Positions 23,028 to 29,323 of a stretch of DNA of 31,261 nucleotides are shown one piece after another. Every line of letters starts with the position of its first letter. Position 1 is the stretch's first letter. The DNA comes from Bacillota bacterium (GTDB taxonomy: Bacteria; Bacillota_I; Bacilli_A; RFN20; CAG-826), in NCBI GenBank assembly GCA_023457325.1, contig JAEWLX010000062.1:1-31261 (forward strand), written 5' to 3'. The position numbers and the translations under genes were made by a program. The notes below the pieces were generated by a model. That model ran no database searches. It saw nothing but the letters and a program-made list of their open reading frames with translations, and was not told where the DNA came from.

Positions 23028-24284
23028 CTAATTGTTGCCTTGGCCATTGCCATTTCCGCGCCCTTGACCGTGTCCGCGATTTTCGTGATGGGGATTCTCA
23101 GGATTTCCGCCCTTGGGATGGACAGTAATGACATATTCCGTTTCGCCACTTTCCTCGTCGGTAACAACCTCAATTGTCAACTCTCCATCGCGATTTCGTT
23201 CACCTTTGAGACGAATTTTATATTCAATGAGGATTAATAAAGGGTTTTGATCGTCGAGCATGACATTATAAGTATATGTATCGTCACCTTCCTCAAAAAC
23301 TAATTTCAGTTTAAGCTTACCATCATCTTCTTCAAACTTAAGACTGCTATCGCTTATAAGATTCTTGTTTTCATAAACGCGGAAGCGATACTTGGTTTCA
23401 TCGGTCTCTTCTTTGTATTCAGAGTGTATATAAACGAACTCACTATAATAAATGTACATTGAGACTTTAGCTTCGTCTTCTTCAATTTTGCGGCTACCTG
23501 TAATTTGATATTCGTCATCCGAATCACCATAGATGATGATGCCACTGAAACGATAAGTTGCTTCCTCGTTATTGTTGTTTAATTCATCGACGTTGTAATA
23601 AATTGTGTAGTTTAAATCAATACCAAGTGTATCGCGAGCAATGATGACATCCTTGAAATCATATTCCTCACGATCAGATTCCTCATTAATAATCTCGGGC
23701 TGACCCTCAGATGACATCAACTGTTCAATCATTTCTAAATATGGAGAAATCTGCGGAATAATCATTTCGCCGTCGCTTTCATCAAATAAAGCGCGGAAAC
23801 GACCATCGACATCGCTTGTTTCGGTATAGTCAAAAAGAACATTGGAAGTTAAAGCCCCAACCGAAATAACTTGCTGATCGTTTTGAATTGGAAGTGGAAC
23901 AGTAGTTGGGGGGTTGCTGCTTGAATCGCCAGTAGTATCGGTTGGATCAACAACAAAGAAACCGTTGATACCTAAGGTTATAAAAGTTATTGATAAAATA
24001 ATTGCAACCATTGCTGTTGCCATTAGTGACACAAAACGAGGTTTTTGGAATAAGGCTCGTAATGTTGGACGTGTTTTCAATTCTGCCGCGTAAATAGGAA
24101 TATTATTATGAGGCACAAAAGAATCGGCTTCTTTTTTTAAACGCTTCTCAACAACTTTTTCTTTTTCACCGAGAAGGGAAGGTTCAATTCCGATTGTTTT
24201 ATAAACTTGATCTAAAACATCAGGAGTAATAATTTTACCCTCCTGTTCAAGTTTTTTTAAGATTTCCTTTTTACTTTTTCCCAT
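23028..24284 (-). CDS. Single-pass membrane protein, putative anti-sigma/partner of the ECF sigma factor
   Basis: 418 residues from ATG 24284; a TTG at 24302 could add 6. I do not recognise a named family. Residues 1-83 are cytoplasmic, helical and lysine/glutamate-rich ('KSKKEILKKLEQEGKIITPD'). One membrane helix is at about 84-112 ('FVSLMATAMVAIILSITFIT'). A Thr/Pro/Ser-rich stalk follows, then an acidic extracytoplasmic domain of about 250 residues with repeated beta-strand-like 'YRFSGIIIYGDSDDEYQITG' stretches. The C-terminal tail is rich in Gly, Asn and His. No HxxxCxxC zinc anti-sigma motif is seen. It starts within the last codons of the sigma gene (14-nt overlap), so the two are co-translated. 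This layout is the usual one for a sigma factor and its membrane regulator, but that role is inferred. Confidence 0.65.
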   Translation of the reverse strand: MGKSKKEILKKLEQEGKIITPDVLDQVYKTIGIEPSLLGEKEKVVEKRLKKEADSFVPHNNIPIYAAELKTRPTLRALFQKPRFVSLMATAMVAIILSITFITLGINGFFVVDPTDTTGDSSSNPPTTVPLPIQNDQQVISVGALTSNVLFDYTETSDVDGRFRALFDESDGEMIIPQISPYLEMIEQLMSSEGQPEIINEESDREEYDFKDVIIARDTLGIDLNYTIYYNVDELNNNNEEATYRFSGIIIYGDSDDEYQITGSRKIEEDEAKVSMYIYYSEFVYIHSEYKEETDETKYRFRVYENKNLISDSSLKFEEDDGKLKLKLVFEEGDDTYTYNVMLDDQNPLLILIEYKIRLKGERNRDGELTIEVVTDEESGETEYVITVHPKGGNPENPHHENRGHGQGRGNGNGQGNN

Positions 24285-24810
24285 ATTCTTTTTCGTAAGC
24301 AATCCTTATCTTTTTAAGTGCGGCATTGTACTTGCTAGTAACGGTCCCCAAAGGAAGTTCAAGCATTTCGGCTATTTCCCGGTGTTTATAGCCCCCAATG
24401 GCGTAGAGAAGAACGATATTCAATTCGCTTTCATTAAGAACGCGATTTGCTAAGTCGATGGTTGGAGTATCAAGGTCTGGATTTAAGTCATAGACGCCTT
24501 CTGTTGAAACATTTTCTTCGCTGAAGTCATAACTTGGCTCGCGATTTCTCTTTTTGATCTCATTGAAGGCGAGATTTTTTGCAATTGTTAATAGCCAATT
24601 TCTTGGATTTGTCCCCGGTTTATAAGATGCAATGTTTTCGTAGACTTTGACATAAGTGCTTTGTAGGACATCCTCAGCCAAGTCATATGCTCTCACGAGA
24701 GGCAAAACAAACGTAAAAATGCCTTTCGATGTCAGCTTATAAATGATTGTAAGCTGATTAACATCACCCTTTTGCAAACCGACGATTGCCCGTTCGAGTT
24801 CGTTTGCCAT
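24271..24810 (-). CDS. ECF-type RNA polymerase sigma factor
   Basis: 179 residues. It carries only sigma regions 2 and 4, as extracytoplasmic-function sigma factors do. Region 2 is seen as 'DLAEDVLQSTYVKVYENIAS' plus 'NPRNWLLTIAKNLAFNEIKK'. Region 4 is a helix-turn-helix, 'YKHREIAEMLELPLGTVTSK'. A good sigma-A promoter and an AAGGAT ribosome-binding site precede it, so basal expression is expected. The adjacent membrane protein gene probably encodes its regulator. No sequence resembling a typical ECF autoregulatory promoter was evident upstream, and the target regulon is unknown. Confidence 0.93.
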   Translation of the reverse strand: MANELERAIVGLQKGDVNQLTIIYKLTSKGIFTFVLPLVRAYDLAEDVLQSTYVKVYENIASYKPGTNPRNWLLTIAKNLAFNEIKKRNREPSYDFSEENVSTEGVYDLNPDLDTPTIDLANRVLNESELNIVLLYAIGGYKHREIAEMLELPLGTVTSKYNAALKKIRIAYEKEYGKK

Positions 24811-24827
24811 CTTCTATCCTTGCTTGA

Positions 24828-24856
24828 ATTGTAAACTCTAGCGAGGTTTATTTCAA
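24828..24856 (-). promoter_or_regulatory. Sigma-A promoter of the ECF sigma operon
   Basis: On the minus strand, -35 TTGAAA (24856-24851), 17-bp spacer, -10 TACAAT (24833-24828). It lies 17 nt upstream of the sigma factor ATG and matches the consensus well. Confidence 0.75.
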
Positions 24857-24863
24857 CAAAGGA

Positions 24864-24911
24864 AGAAGGGCTCAGAACAATATATTGTTATGGGGGCAAC
24901 CGAGCCCTTCT
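24864..24911. repeat. Hairpin with nested palindrome upstream of the ECF operon (possible terminator of dinB-yolD)
   Basis: Perfect 10-bp arms AGAAGGGCTC (24864-24873) and GAGCCCTTCT (24902-24911) enclose a 28-nt loop. The loop itself contains the perfect 14-nt palindrome AACAATATATTGTT (24876-24889). On the minus strand it is followed by T-rich but interrupted sequence, so it may end the dinB-yolD transcript. It lies 7 nt upstream of the ECF -35, so it could also be an operator. Confidence 0.7.
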
Positions 24912-24917
24912 AGAGGC

Positions 24918-24938
24918 GTAGTCACGGGGGATGACTAC
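24918..24938. repeat. Short perfect hairpin between yolD-like gene and ECF operon
   Basis: GTAGTCA/TGACTAC arms (24918-24924, 24932-24938) with a 7-nt loop containing five G on the plus strand. The neighbouring larger hairpin also has a five-G run in its loop (24892-24896). No T-run follows. Confidence 0.6.
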
Positions 24939-24965
24939 ATAATATTAATTATTGAAAGGAGCTTT

Positions 24966-25286
24966 TTATTGGATAATCTTACTAATTTGTAAATTAATTA
25001 AGTTTTTTAAAGAAATTGTCCTGCTTTCGGTGCGGATTAGCAAACTTTGACAATCGACCTTTTTAATGCGTTCCTCAAGTGTTAGTAGATACCCGTCTTC
25101 ATAATAAGTGATAAGAAAAATTTTATTTTTATAGTCGTGGAGTTGTTCGTCGATTTGTTCGGCTTGGTCGCTGCTTATTTTCGGTTTTGGACACTTGCCC
25201 TTTTCATACTTCATTTGTTGCAATGACGGCTTTTGTTCTTCTAACGAAGAAAAAGGTAGCCACTTCTTCATGCCCCGCCCACTCAT
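24966..25286 (-). CDS. YolD-like protein
   Basis: 106 residues. The N-terminal 'SGRGMKKWLPFSSLEEQK' matches the YolD-like family, small proteins that accompany UvrX/DinB-type Y-family polymerases in Bacillota chromosomes, plasmids and phages. The ATG overlaps the polymerase stop (ATGA), so the pair is translationally coupled; GGAGG lies 9 nt upstream. The biochemical role of the family is unknown. Confidence 0.82.
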   Translation of the reverse strand: MSGRGMKKWLPFSSLEEQKPSLQQMKYEKGKCPKPKISSDQAEQIDEQLHDYKNKIFLITYYEDGYLLTLEERIKKVDCQSLLIRTESRTISLKNLINLQISKIIQ

Positions 25287-26527
25287 TTACGGTGCCCTCC
25301 GATTTGAGCGTGACGTTTAATAACGTTGGATTCTTCTAATAAAGCACTACCTCGCAAAACAGCATCTCTACCAAATCTAAGCACGATTTCGTCAAGGGCA
25401 TTACGTAGCTGCCTTTTTCCAAATTGTTTTTTGGAATCAAGAAATAAATCAAGTTGCTCGACGTCATCAAAACTCAACTTTCCAAAGGCAATATCAACAC
25501 GGCGAATTGGTTTATCTTCACAAAACTTTCGAAATAAAGACAATAGACCATCATAAATGATGTCATTTTCGCTCGTTGATTTAACAAGACTAAGCTGTCG
25601 AGAAAAGCCTCCACCAATTTCATAAGAATATCCAATCATCAAACATACTAGGCCTGTTTTTTTGCCTTCAAGGCGAAGTCTTAAAGCTAGATCATCACTC
25701 ATCTCGCGAATAATAACTGGCATCTCGCTTTTTTTATAGTTGCGAAAAAGAGATTGACCGTTAGAAAGCGATGTTTCTTTAGGAATATATTTTTCGCGAA
25801 TGTTAGAGTCATCAATACCATTAGCATGATCTCGCAAGTCTTTGCCGATGACTCCAAAGTATTTGATTAACAATTCCTCTGGTGCATTAGCAAGTTCACC
25901 GATAGATTCAATGCCAATTTCATTCAGGCGTTTTTGTAGTCCGCCAGATATGCCCCACATTTCTGAAAGGGGAGATATGGGCCACAACTTCGTTTGAACA
26001 TCGGTTTTTGTCCATTCACCGATAGCATCCTTGCTCTTTTTGCCTTCAAATTCAAGGGCCGATTTTGCTAAAAAAAGATTCTCGCCAATGCCTGCCGTTG
26101 CAAATAGCCCAGTCTCACTTCGTATTTTTTCAAGAATCATGCGGACTAATTGTCGGGGTGTCTTTTTATAGAACTTCAAATAGGGTCCAAGATTTAGAAA
26201 AGACTCATCGATAGAGTAAACGTGCAAATCATCTTCACCAACAAAATCAAGCATAATCGAGACGACTTTTGCAGACATTTCGATATACCTCGCCATACGT
26301 GGAACAGCGAAAATAATATCATCGCGTTTAGGTAAATCACGCTTACATAGTCTAGATGGAACGCCAGAGGCCTTTAGAAAAGGCGAAACGGAGAGGACGA
26401 TGGTGCCTGGACCTCTTTCCACGTCGCAAACAACTAAGGGTGTCGAAAAGGGATCGAGTTTGCGATCTAGGCACTCGACAAAGGAATAGAAGGCTTTTAA
26501 ATCAATGGCTGCGATTACTGGTTTCAT
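25283..26527 (-). CDS. Y-family DNA polymerase (UvrX/DinB-like)
   Basis: 414 residues. Y-family polymerases copy past damaged bases with low fidelity. The first catalytic block is 'AIDLKAFYSFVECLDRKLDP' (Asp near residue 8). The palm motif 'VYSIDESFLNLGPY' carries the catalytic D-E pair. The helix-hairpin-helix region 'EMWGISGGLQKRLNEIGIES' and the little-finger domain follow. Coupling to a YolD-like gene is typical of the UvrX/YqjW subgroup rather than chromosomal DinB. A -10 TATAAT lies at 26553-26548 on the minus strand, but no good -35. I found no Gram-positive LexA box (CGAACN4GTTCG) upstream, so SOS control is not evident. Confidence 0.93.
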   Translation of the reverse strand: MKPVIAAIDLKAFYSFVECLDRKLDPFSTPLVVCDVERGPGTIVLSVSPFLKASGVPSRLCKRDLPKRDDIIFAVPRMARYIEMSAKVVSIMLDFVGEDDLHVYSIDESFLNLGPYLKFYKKTPRQLVRMILEKIRSETGLFATAGIGENLFLAKSALEFEGKKSKDAIGEWTKTDVQTKLWPISPLSEMWGISGGLQKRLNEIGIESIGELANAPEELLIKYFGVIGKDLRDHANGIDDSNIREKYIPKETSLSNGQSLFRNYKKSEMPVIIREMSDDLALRLRLEGKKTGLVCLMIGYSYEIGGGFSRQLSLVKSTSENDIIYDGLLSLFRKFCEDKPIRRVDIAFGKLSFDDVEQLDLFLDSKKQFGKRQLRNALDEIVLRFGRDAVLRGSALLEESNVIKRHAQIGGHRK

Positions 26528-26547
26528 ATCAAGTTATTTGTGTCGTT

Positions 26548-26553
26548 ATTATA
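26548..26553 (-). promoter_or_regulatory. Probable -10 of the dinB-like operon
   Basis: Perfect TATAAT on the minus strand, 20 nt before the polymerase ATG. No recognisable -35 at 16-18 bp spacing. Confidence 0.4.
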
Positions 26554-26706
26554 AAACAGAAAAAAGTCGATTATCAGTCTTGACAAAAATGGCGTTTTGA
26601 CTTTTTTGGTTTAGTTAGCGAATTAGGAGATAAATATGTAGTATAATGATTCTATTAAATCACTTGATTAGTTCTTTGTTTTACAAAACAATTAACCCAA
26701 AAGAAT

Positions 26707-27591
26707 ATGCTCGGAGAACAAATTGCAATTATTATCGCCAATATTCTAAGTCTGCCTTTTTTAATTGACGGCATCATTATTGGGATTATTATCATATCCT
26801 TTTTAATCGGCCTTGCGAAAAAGGGTTGGCATTCGTTATGGCGTTTTATCTTCGTCCTTTTATTATTGGCAGGGGCAGCTATTTTTGCCGTCAAACCTCT
26901 AGCTCAATGGTTAGCCGGTGAACAATTTTTCGCCTTAATAGGCTATCAACCAGTTGTTAATTACGGCGGCAGTCATGAAGTTACGATTCATTCATTTACC
27001 GAGTTAGTTGTGACGATGGGGCGTTTATCGACTGACAGCGCAAAATTCACAGCCGAGTACAGTGGCGAATTAGCGTTTAATATCGCCAAAGCAGTCGCGT
27101 GGTTTGCTATTGTCCTCGTCGTGCAAGTCGTATCCTGGATTATCTCAGCATTGTTATGGCCACTTGTTAAATTACTAATACCCGCTCGTGTTAGGAAAAA
27201 GAAAATGAAAGCCCTGGGTGGTTTGATCGGTGTCGCTCAAACATTGGTTATCATCGCTTCATACATGTTTGCCACAAGTGCTTTTTCACCAGGCTTCACT
27301 TATTTGTTATCCACCAGCAAGTATGCTAATTTTGGCATCAACGATTATCTTGTCGGTATCGCCGCGGGGCTAAACCCCGAAAACTCGTGGATTTTTAGCT
27401 GGCTCTCGCTTGATGGGAAAGTATTTCAATATAAGTTGGAGGATACGACGTATTTTGTCAGTCTTGAATTTGTCGATTTAAGCGAAAAAATAATTAGCGA
27501 TGAACTGGATGATGAAACAAAAGCTTCGATTATAGCCGACTTTGAAGAAGAGTGCTTTGATGGTGATGGCAATTACATTTGTACAATCTGA
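26707..27591 (+). CDS. Multi-pass membrane protein, CvpA-like
   Basis: 294 residues. Hydrophobic segments lie at about 5-17, 22-38, 46-63, 128-152 and 170-190. The early 'FLIGLAKKGWHSLWRFIFVL' (short loop, Gly/Lys/Arg, next helix) resembles the start of CvpA-family proteins, which are named after colicin V production but are of unknown general function. A central extracytoplasmic stretch (about 64-127) and an acidic C-terminal region ending in 'FDGDGNYICTI' are not typical CvpA features. The ATG lacks a clear Shine-Dalgarno. TATAAT at 26642-26647 may be its -10. Assignment is tentative; membrane location is secure. Confidence 0.55.
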   Translation: MLGEQIAIIIANILSLPFLIDGIIIGIIIISFLIGLAKKGWHSLWRFIFVLLLLAGAAIFAVKPLAQWLAGEQFFALIGYQPVVNYGGSHEVTIHSFTELVVTMGRLSTDSAKFTAEYSGELAFNIAKAVAWFAIVLVVQVVSWIISALLWPLVKLLIPARVRKKKMKALGGLIGVAQTLVIIASYMFATSAFSPGFTYLLSTSKYANFGINDYLVGIAAGLNPENSWIFSWLSLDGKVFQYKLEDTTYFVSLEFVDLSEKIISDELDDETKASIIADFEEECFDGDGNYICTI

Positions 27592-27598
27592 TTGTCTC

Positions 27599-27627
27599 TT
27601 GAAAAGAGTACTTAATAAATATATACT
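27599..27627 (+). promoter_or_regulatory. Sigma-A promoter of the tRNA-Ala gene
   Basis: TTGAAA (27599-27604), 17-bp spacer, TATACT (27622-27627), 12 nt before the mature tRNA 5' end. It matches the consensus well. Confidence 0.75.
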
Positions 27628-27639
27628 TATTTAGCGTTT

Positions 27640-27715
27640 GGGGCTGTAGCTCATCTGGGAGAGCGCGTCGTTCGCAACGACGAGGTAGCGAGTTCGATCC
27701 TCGTCAGCTCCACCA
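27640..27715 (+). tRNA. tRNA-Ala (anticodon CGC)
   Basis: 76 nt including encoded CCA. The cloverleaf is clear. The acceptor stem GGGGCTG/CAGCTCC carries the G3:U70 wobble that is the alanine identity element. The D arm is GCTC/GAGC, the anticodon stem CGTCG/CGACG, and the T arm has TTCGATC. The anticodon loop TTCGCAA gives CGC, which reads GCG. Start and end are set by the acceptor pairing. Confidence 0.97.
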
Positions 27716-27772
27716 AACATTTGAAATTGTAGAAGTACAGCATCACACATCCTATATAGCACACAGAAAATT

Positions 27773-27797
27773 GAGTCTTAGTAATAGGGCTCTTTTT
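27773..27797 (+). terminator. Probable terminator of the tRNA transcript
   Basis: GAGTC/GGCTC stem (27773-27777, 27788-27792, one G-U pair) with a 10-nt loop followed by five T and more T-rich sequence. The stem is short. Confidence 0.5.
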
Positions 27798-27849
27798 CTA
27801 TTTATACAGCTATTGAAATACTAGTTAAGCCTTATAGATACACATTAAA

Positions 27850-27937
27850 TGTCATTGTTCCACGATGGATATTATCTTACTTGGCGAGGCTGGGGATTGT
27901 GTGTACTAAAGAGGATGGCCAGCGTGGAAGAATGACA
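27850..27937. repeat. Long inverted repeat/hairpin 1 in the tRNA-adjacent gap
   Basis: Arms of 19 nt (27850-27868 and 27919-27937) pair at 17 of 19 positions; the left arm is TGTCATTGTTCCACGATGG. A 50-nt spacer separates them. Confidence 0.8.
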
Positions 27938-27988
27938 GAAATTCCCCCATTTATTGGACCTAAATTGGAATCAATAGATGGGGGTTCT
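27937..27988. repeat. Inverted repeat/hairpin 2 in the tRNA-adjacent gap
   Basis: CCCCCATTTATTG (27944-27956) pairs with CAATAGATGGGGG (27972-27984) over 13 positions with one G-U. Beyond a 3-nt bulge, AGAA/TTCT extends the stem. The loop is 15 nt. No T-run follows, so it is not a simple terminator. Confidence 0.8.
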
Positions 27989-28034
27989 CATTAAGAAAAG
28001 TTGCTCATTAAATACGACCAAACAGTATGTGAAT

Positions 28035-28068
28035 ACAGAACCTTGCTTCGAATCGGAAAGCATTCTGT
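28035..28068. repeat. Inverted repeat/hairpin 3 in the tRNA-adjacent gap
   Basis: ACAGAA (28035-28040) and TGCTT (28044-28048) pair with AAGCA (28058-28062) and TTCTGT (28063-28068). There is a 3-nt bulge on the 5' side and a 9-nt loop. Confidence 0.65.
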
Positions 28069-28142
28069 TATAACCCGATATTAACTAGTAATATGGGTAG
28101 AAAAATATTTCGTTTATAAGTTAATTAGAGCATACTATTGAC

Positions 28143-29240
28143 ATGAAAATTACTTTTACTTCGAAACAATTACCAGAATTAAAAAAATATATTGATCAGA
28201 AAAATGAAAATATATTGGCATCCGATCTTTTATTGTCCTATCTTCTTGAATTTAAAAACCTTATCACAAGTGAAAAGATGAAGAAAATGGTGGCCCGAGG
28301 ATTAGATGAAGAAAAGGCATTTGCGAAAATTCTTACTTCTGAACTATCGCCGAAAAATCCGCGCATCGCAAGTTTATTGAAGGAACATTTGAATCATTTT
28401 TGCACCCTTATTTCTAAAGACAAATATGTGAATAACAAATATTATAAAAACATTGTTTTTCCTGAAGTAAAACAAGGCAAATGGACAATGACGCATGGAA
28501 AATATTTACCGTTTGAGGGTTTTGCTTTGCGCGACATTAGTCAAAAGGGTAAATACTTCAAAGAAATCACCAATCTCGGCTTTTTTAGTGAAGAATTTAG
28601 CTTTCCACTAATTATGGAAAAGGAATCAACTTGGATGAGCGTTACACCTCATGAAATCGAGACGATGCAAAAAGCGATCGAAATGGTTTCGGGGCAAGTT
28701 GTTGTTCTTGGACTAGGGCTTGGCTATTTTCCATATATGATTTCTTTAAAAGAAGACATTAGCAAAGTAATCATTATTGAAAAAGATCAAGAAGCCATCG
28801 ACCTTTTCAAAAAACATATTCTTCCCCAGTTTGCTAATCAAGAAAAAATAACGCTTATCCATCAGGATGCCTATTCTTATCTTGAACAATCATTAGCGAA
28901 AAGCGAAGCCGACTATCTTTTTGCTGATCTTTGGCAAAATGTCGATGATGGCCTTATTCATTACATTGATTTAAAAAAGAAAGAAAAATTGTATCCCAAA
29001 ACGCAGTTTCTTTACTGGATCGAGGATTCGTTAATTGCAATGATTAGACGAATAATTATTACCATTTTTGAAGAATCTATTGCGGGCTATACACTAGAAA
29101 ATTATCAAGAAGCCGTTACCCCTTACGATCACATTTTTAGTGATTTGTATGGCAAAATCTTATCTTATAAAAGCAAGTGCAAGGATGATTTTCTTTCTTT
29201 ACTAACAAATAAGACAATTAACGAATTACTAACAAAATAA
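28143..29240 (+). CDS. SAM-dependent methyltransferase-like protein of unknown target
   Basis: 365 residues. The N-terminal 170 residues are of no family that I recognise. From about residue 190 a Rossmann methyltransferase core is visible. It has 'GQVVVLGLGLGYFPYMI' (glycine-rich SAM-binding loop), then 'SKVIIIEKDQEAIDLFKKHI' with the acidic residue expected to bind the ribose, and 'YLFADLWQNVDDGLIHYIDL' in the place of motif IV. The arrangement is similar to spermidine-synthase-like methyltransferases, but no aminopropyltransferase signature is clear. It follows the palindrome-rich gap and has no evident Shine-Dalgarno; an ATG directly behind a TACTAT (28133-28138) raises a leaderless start. 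It seems to be a single-gene unit. Confidence 0.65.
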   Translation: MKITFTSKQLPELKKYIDQKNENILASDLLLSYLLEFKNLITSEKMKKMVARGLDEEKAFAKILTSELSPKNPRIASLLKEHLNHFCTLISKDKYVNNKYYKNIVFPEVKQGKWTMTHGKYLPFEGFALRDISQKGKYFKEITNLGFFSEEFSFPLIMEKESTWMSVTPHEIETMQKAIEMVSGQVVVLGLGLGYFPYMISLKEDISKVIIIEKDQEAIDLFKKHILPQFANQEKITLIHQDAYSYLEQSLAKSEADYLFADLWQNVDDGLIHYIDLKKKEKLYPKTQFLYWIEDSLIAMIRRIIITIFEESIAGYTLENYQEAVTPYDHIFSDLYGKILSYKSKCKDDFLSLLTNKTINELLTK

Positions 29241-29323
29241 TAACTATATTATTATGAATGCCCTTTCAAGATGGTCTTTATTGTGAATATAGGTAATAAT
29301 TAGTATTGCTGAAAAGGACAGAT

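Larger units (their letters stand above)
27716..28142. other. Gene-free 427-nt gap with three consecutive imperfect palindromes
   Basis: No credible gene with a start codon is present. After the tRNA terminator come three hairpin-forming segments: 27850-27937, 27937-27988 and 28035-28068. The first two abut. A 68-codon frame without a start codon (27788-27994) runs through the first two. Nothing that I recognise as a known RNA family, integrase site or insertion sequence is intact. The last 60 nt should hold the promoter of the following gene, but no confident one is seen. Confidence 0.7.

Noticed and set aside
28040..28062. GCTTCGAATCGG looking like a tRNA T-arm remnant (possible attachment site)
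   Set aside because: It does not match the 3' end of the nearby tRNA-Ala, and the resemblance to TTCGAATC is short enough to be chance. No integrase gene is present.
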